From: Pseudomonadales bacterium
Lineage (GTDB): Bacteria; Pseudomonadota; Gammaproteobacteria; Pseudomonadales; Azotimanducaceae
Direction: 5' to 3'
Assembly: GCA_022827245.1 (NCBI GenBank)
Contig: JAJDTI010000006.1
Span: 1 to 45,923 of the forward strand
Length of the DNA stretch: 45,923 nt
Shown here: positions 43,264-45,923 of the stretch, piece by piece
Numbering within the stretch: the first letter of the stretch is position 1
How the letters are laid out: each line of letters starts with the position of its first letter
The notes under the pieces: model-generated
What the model saw: the letters and a program-made list of their open reading frames with translations, nothing else
Database searches by the model: none
What the model was told of the DNA's origin: nothing
Translations under genes and position numbers: made by a program

Positions 43264-44229
43264 ATGAAGGGCGTGTTCTGCGAAAAGCTAGGGACTCCCG
43301 ACGACCTGGTCGTACGCGACATCGACGACCCGGCGCCCCCCGGCGAAGGCGAAGTGGCGGTCGCCCTCGAAGCGCGCGGGCTCAGTTTCGCGGACCTGCT
43401 TGTGATCGCGGGCGGCTACCAGGTCCAGCGCCCGTTGCCGTTCGCCGTGGGCGCCGAGGCGGCCGGGCGCATCACGGAGGTCGGCCCGGGCGTCACGGGG
43501 TTCGCGGTCGGGGACCCGGTCTGGACCGACGGCGGCTGTGTCGAGCGGATCGTGACCCGGGTCGAACGCCTGACCCTGCTCCCGGCGGGCGTCGACCTCG
43601 TAGCTGCCGCCGCGTTCCGCGGCAACTACTCCACCGCCCTGTACGCACTGCAACGCGGACGGCTCCGCGCCGGGGAGACCCTGCTCGTCCACGGCGCCGC
43701 GGGGGGCGTGGGCCTCGCCGCTGTCGACGTGGGCAAGCTCATGGGCGCCCGCGTCATCGCAACGGCGGGCACGGACGAGAAGCTCGAGGTCGTGGGCGCG
43801 ATGGGCGCGGACCATCTCGTCAACTACACCGACGGGTTCCGCGAACGCGTCAAGGCGCTGACGGACGGGCGCGGCGCGGACGTGATCTACGACCCCGTGG
43901 GCGGCGACGTGTTCGACGAGTCGATGCGCTGCATCGCGCCATTCGGGCGCCTCCTGATCATCGGCTTCACCAGCGGGCGTCCGGCGCTCGCCAAGACCAA
44001 CCACCAGCTCATCAAGGACGCGGAGGTCATCGGCCTGCGCATCGACCACATGCTCGTGCACGAACGCGCCTGGGCCGAGCGGAACGACCGGGCGCTCCTC
44101 GGCTGGCTCGCGTCCGGACGCATACGTCCCCACGTATCGCACCGGCTGCCCTTGTCGAAGACGCCCGAGGCGCTGCGGCTGATCGCCGGGCGCAAGGCGA
44201 TCGGCAAGGTGGTAGTGGTCAACGACTGA
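43264..44229 (+). CDS. Quinone oxidoreductase-like protein 1 (MDR family)
   Basis: A 321-residue medium-chain dehydrogenase/reductase without zinc ligands, similar to NADPH:quinone oxidoreductase. The N-terminal half has GLSFADLLVIAGGYQVQRPL and AVGAEAAGRITEVGPGVTGF, and the Rossmann half LLVHGAAGGVGLAAVDVGKL with the AxxGxGxxA motif, followed by GADHLVNYTDGFRERVKALT and VIYDPVGGDVFDESMRCIAP. It starts at the ATG at 43264 after GGGAG. The next gene is a close tandem paralogue. The substrate, quinones or reactive enals, cannot be told from the sequence. Confidence 0.92.
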   Translation: MKGVFCEKLGTPDDLVVRDIDDPAPPGEGEVAVALEARGLSFADLLVIAGGYQVQRPLPFAVGAEAAGRITEVGPGVTGFAVGDPVWTDGGCVERIVTRVERLTLLPAGVDLVAAAAFRGNYSTALYALQRGRLRAGETLLVHGAAGGVGLAAVDVGKLMGARVIATAGTDEKLEVVGAMGADHLVNYTDGFRERVKALTDGRGADVIYDPVGGDVFDESMRCIAPFGRLLIIGFTSGRPALAKTNHQLIKDAEVIGLRIDHMLVHERAWAERNDRALLGWLASGRIRPHVSHRLPLSKTPEALRLIAGRKAIGKVVVVND

Positions 44230-44257
44230 ACGGCTTCGGAAAAGGAGCGGCAACCAC

Positions 44258-45223
44258 ATGAAAGGCGTGTTCTGTGAAACGCTCGGGACCCCCGACGACC
44301 TCGTCGTACGCGAGATCGAAGACCCGGGCCGCCCCGGCGAGGGCGAGGTGACGGTGGACCTCGAAGTCCGCGGGATCAGCTACACCGATCTCCTCATGGT
44401 CGGCGGCCGGTACCAGGTGAAGCCCGACCTGCCGTTCGTGGTCGGCGGGCAGGCCGCGGGCCGGATCGCGGAGGTCGGTCCCGGCGTCGGGCACTTCGAA
44501 CGCGGCGATCCCGTCCTCGCCGGGGGCGGTTGCGTCGAGCGGATCGTCACCCGCGCCGACCGCGTGACCCGGCTGCCGGAGGGCGTCGACCTCGCCGAGG
44601 CCGCTTCCTTCGGGGCCAACTACGCCACCGCCCTCTACGCGCTGCAGCGCGGCCGGCTGCAGGTCGGGGAGACGCTGCTCGTGCACGGGGCCGCCGGCGG
44701 GGTGGGACTCGCCGCCGTCGACGTCGGCAAGCTCATGGGCGCCCGCGTGATCGCGACCGCCAGCACCGCGGAGAAACTCGCCGTCGTGGGGGAGATGGGC
44801 GCCGACCATCTCATCGACTACACCGACGGCTTTCGCGAGCAGGTGAAAGCATTGACCGACGACCGCGGCGCCGACGTGATCTACGACCCGGTCGGGGGCG
44901 ACGTATTCGACGAATCGATGCGCTGCATCGCGCCGTTCGGCCGCATCCTGATCGTCGGCTTCACCGGCGGTCGCCCGGCGCTCGCGAAGACGAACCACCT
45001 GCTCATCAAGGACGCGGAGGCGATCGGCTTCACGATCGGCGCGCTCGAGCGGCACGATCCGGAGTGGGCGGAACGCAACCGGCGCACCATCCTCGACTGG
45101 CTGGCGTCGGGGCGGATCCATCCCTACATCTCGCACCGCGTGCCGCTGTCGCGGACCGCGGACGCCCTGAAGCTCATCGACGAGCGGAGGGTGATCGGCA
45201 AGGTGGTCGTCGTCAACGACTGA
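44258..45223 (+). CDS. Quinone oxidoreductase-like protein 2 (tandem paralogue)
   Basis: A 321-residue copy of the neighbouring MDR protein with the same length and nearly all motifs (VHGAAGGVGLAAVDVGKLMG, GADHLIDYTDGFREQVKALT). The two differ in the substrate loop (LMVGGRYQVKPDLPF versus LVIAGGYQVQRPLPF) and near the C-terminus (FTIGALERHDPEWAERN versus LRIDHMLVHERAWAERN). The spacer between the two genes is 28 bases with AAAAGGAG before the ATG, so they form a two-gene operon produced by tandem duplication and later divergence. Confidence 0.92.
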   Translation: MKGVFCETLGTPDDLVVREIEDPGRPGEGEVTVDLEVRGISYTDLLMVGGRYQVKPDLPFVVGGQAAGRIAEVGPGVGHFERGDPVLAGGGCVERIVTRADRVTRLPEGVDLAEAASFGANYATALYALQRGRLQVGETLLVHGAAGGVGLAAVDVGKLMGARVIATASTAEKLAVVGEMGADHLIDYTDGFREQVKALTDDRGADVIYDPVGGDVFDESMRCIAPFGRILIVGFTGGRPALAKTNHLLIKDAEAIGFTIGALERHDPEWAERNRRTILDWLASGRIHPYISHRVPLSRTADALKLIDERRVIGKVVVVND

Positions 45224-45273
45224 GCGGACCGCTCCGTCGCGAAATCCGCTCCGGCCGCGGGCCGTAGGCGCCG

Positions 45274-45732
45274 TCAGGACCCGCGGCGTCCGCCACGGAA
45301 CGCGACGACGTTGCCCCCGGCGAGCGCTTCCGACTGCGGGCGCAGCGCCAGTTCCCACGTCGCCGCGTTGCCGCCGTTCCGGGCGAAGCCGCGCAGGCCG
45401 TACGTGTCCCGCAGTTCGAAGAGCGCGAAGGCGGCGTGGGTCGCACCGTCTTCGGACCACAGGAGCCCCAGGTGCGGCGCGCTCTCGAGCTTGGCCGTGC
45501 CGTCCACGTCGAACGGCCCCCGGACGGTGACGGCGTAGCCGCCGAACTCGTCCGGAACGATCCAGACGGTCAGTTCGATGGCGGACTGGCCTTCGACCTC
45601 GAGCAGCGCGTCGACCAGGCGCCCGTCTTCCTCTTCCGTCAGCGTCATGTCGACGCTGAACGGCGTCCCCTGGGTGGTGTCGATGGCCCGGTAGGAACCC
45701 CGGCCCAGCCACCTGCCCGGGCCAAGGATCAT
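45274..45732 (-). CDS. Hypothetical protein, beta-barrel-like
   Basis: A 152-residue protein with no recognised family. It begins MILGPGRWLGRGSYRAIDT, contains alternating strands (FSVDMTLTEEEDGRLV, IELTVWIVPDEFGGYAVTV, THAAFALFELRDTYG) and ends in a basic tail. The pattern recalls small lipocalin/DUF1579-like barrels, but the match is weak. No signal peptide is evident. It overlaps the upstream partial gene by ATGA and is convergent with the oxidoreductase pair, 50 bases away. Confidence 0.6.
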   Translation of the reverse strand: MILGPGRWLGRGSYRAIDTTQGTPFSVDMTLTEEEDGRLVDALLEVEGQSAIELTVWIVPDEFGGYAVTVRGPFDVDGTAKLESAPHLGLLWSEDGATHAAFALFELRDTYGLRGFARNGGNAATWELALRPQSEALAGGNVVAFRGGRRGS

Positions 45733-45923
45733 CCGCCGCGCTTCAGCTTGTGCAACCGATAGTCGGCGGGGGCCTCGAACGCCGGTTCTTCCGTCGGCTT
45801 GATGCTCGGATCGCGTTCCACGGGGGCCGCCAGTCCCGGGACGTCCTCGAAGTCGAGGTCCGGCAGATCCAGTCCCTCGAGACCCAGCAGATCCGTGATG
45901 GGCACGTCCGCGTCCAGGTCGAG
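45729..45923 (-). CDS. C-terminal fragment of an unknown protein (runs off window)
   Basis: An open frame of 64 codons enters from the right edge and stops at 45729-45731, overlapping the ATG of the next gene. The residues visible are Leu/Asp-rich (LLGLEGLDLPDLDFEDVPG) and end in a basic tail (YRLHKLKRGG). No domain can be recognised from this piece. The start lies outside the window. Confidence 0.6.
   Translation of the reverse strand, partial: LDLDADVPITDLLGLEGLDLPDLDFEDVPGLAAPVERDPSIKPTEEPAFEAPADYRLHKLKRGG

Overview
The window is about 46 kb of uniformly GC-rich, densely packed bacterial chromosome. Codon use, tight ATGA/TGATG gene overlaps, an AlaA very close to the E. coli protein, an IscR type 1-like operator before a sufBCDS cluster, TonB/ExbB-type envelope parts and Sphingomonas-like lig genes all point to a proteobacterium. 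A high-GC, aerobic, aromatic-degrading gammaproteobacterium fits best, but no rRNA or species marker is present.

Region 1 (1-8956) holds ordinary metabolism. A group II intron-like RNA fragment runs off the left edge. It is followed by a luciferase-like oxidoreductase, a spermidine synthase-like pair split into membrane and soluble halves, a gamma-glutamyltransferase-like protein, msrB, alaA, an L-2-hydroxyglutarate dehydrogenase-like flavoprotein with a TusA-like gene, and a TPR protein with a TonB-like C-terminal domain.

Region 2 (about 9077-21455) is the most unusual part. It is a collinear envelope cluster: a low-complexity lipoprotein, a second lipoprotein, a membrane-anchored TPR protein, a four-PEGA plus SUMF1-like protein without catalytic cysteines, a small exported protein, a MotA/TolQ/ExbB proton-channel protein, an Hsp70-like actin-fold protein with an FHA-like tail, two membrane-anchored coiled-coil VWA proteins, and after a 309-bp gap two more lipoproteins. 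No ExbD/TolR/MotB gene is present. Instead both VWA proteins carry an N-terminal helix with a conserved Asp of the kind found in ExbD/TolR. My reading is an uncharacterised proton-driven envelope machine.

Region 3 (21570-34280) is aromatic catabolism. pobA makes protocatechuate, and ligAB, ligC, ligI, ligU, ligJ and ligK form the whole 4,5-cleavage route to pyruvate and oxaloacetate. An ActP-like symporter pair, an LLM oxidoreductase and an enoyl-CoA hydratase lie among them. The region also contains a Uma2 nuclease-fold protein, a Phd-type antitoxin whose VapC toxin has collapsed to 26 codons, and a tandem array of three palindromic repeats.

Region 4 (34269-40251) is a sufB-C-D-S-A-T-E iron-sulfur assembly operon. 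Its first gene has a near-perfect IscR type 1-like site and a TATAAT box so close to the ATG that the mRNA may be leaderless. Region 5 (40282-45923) holds a Fic AMPylase with a perfect palindrome at its promoter, a fused two-domain glycosyltransferase with no canonical start codon for its first strand, a tRNA-Arg(CCU), two tandem quinone-oxidoreductase paralogues and two unidentified genes at the right edge.
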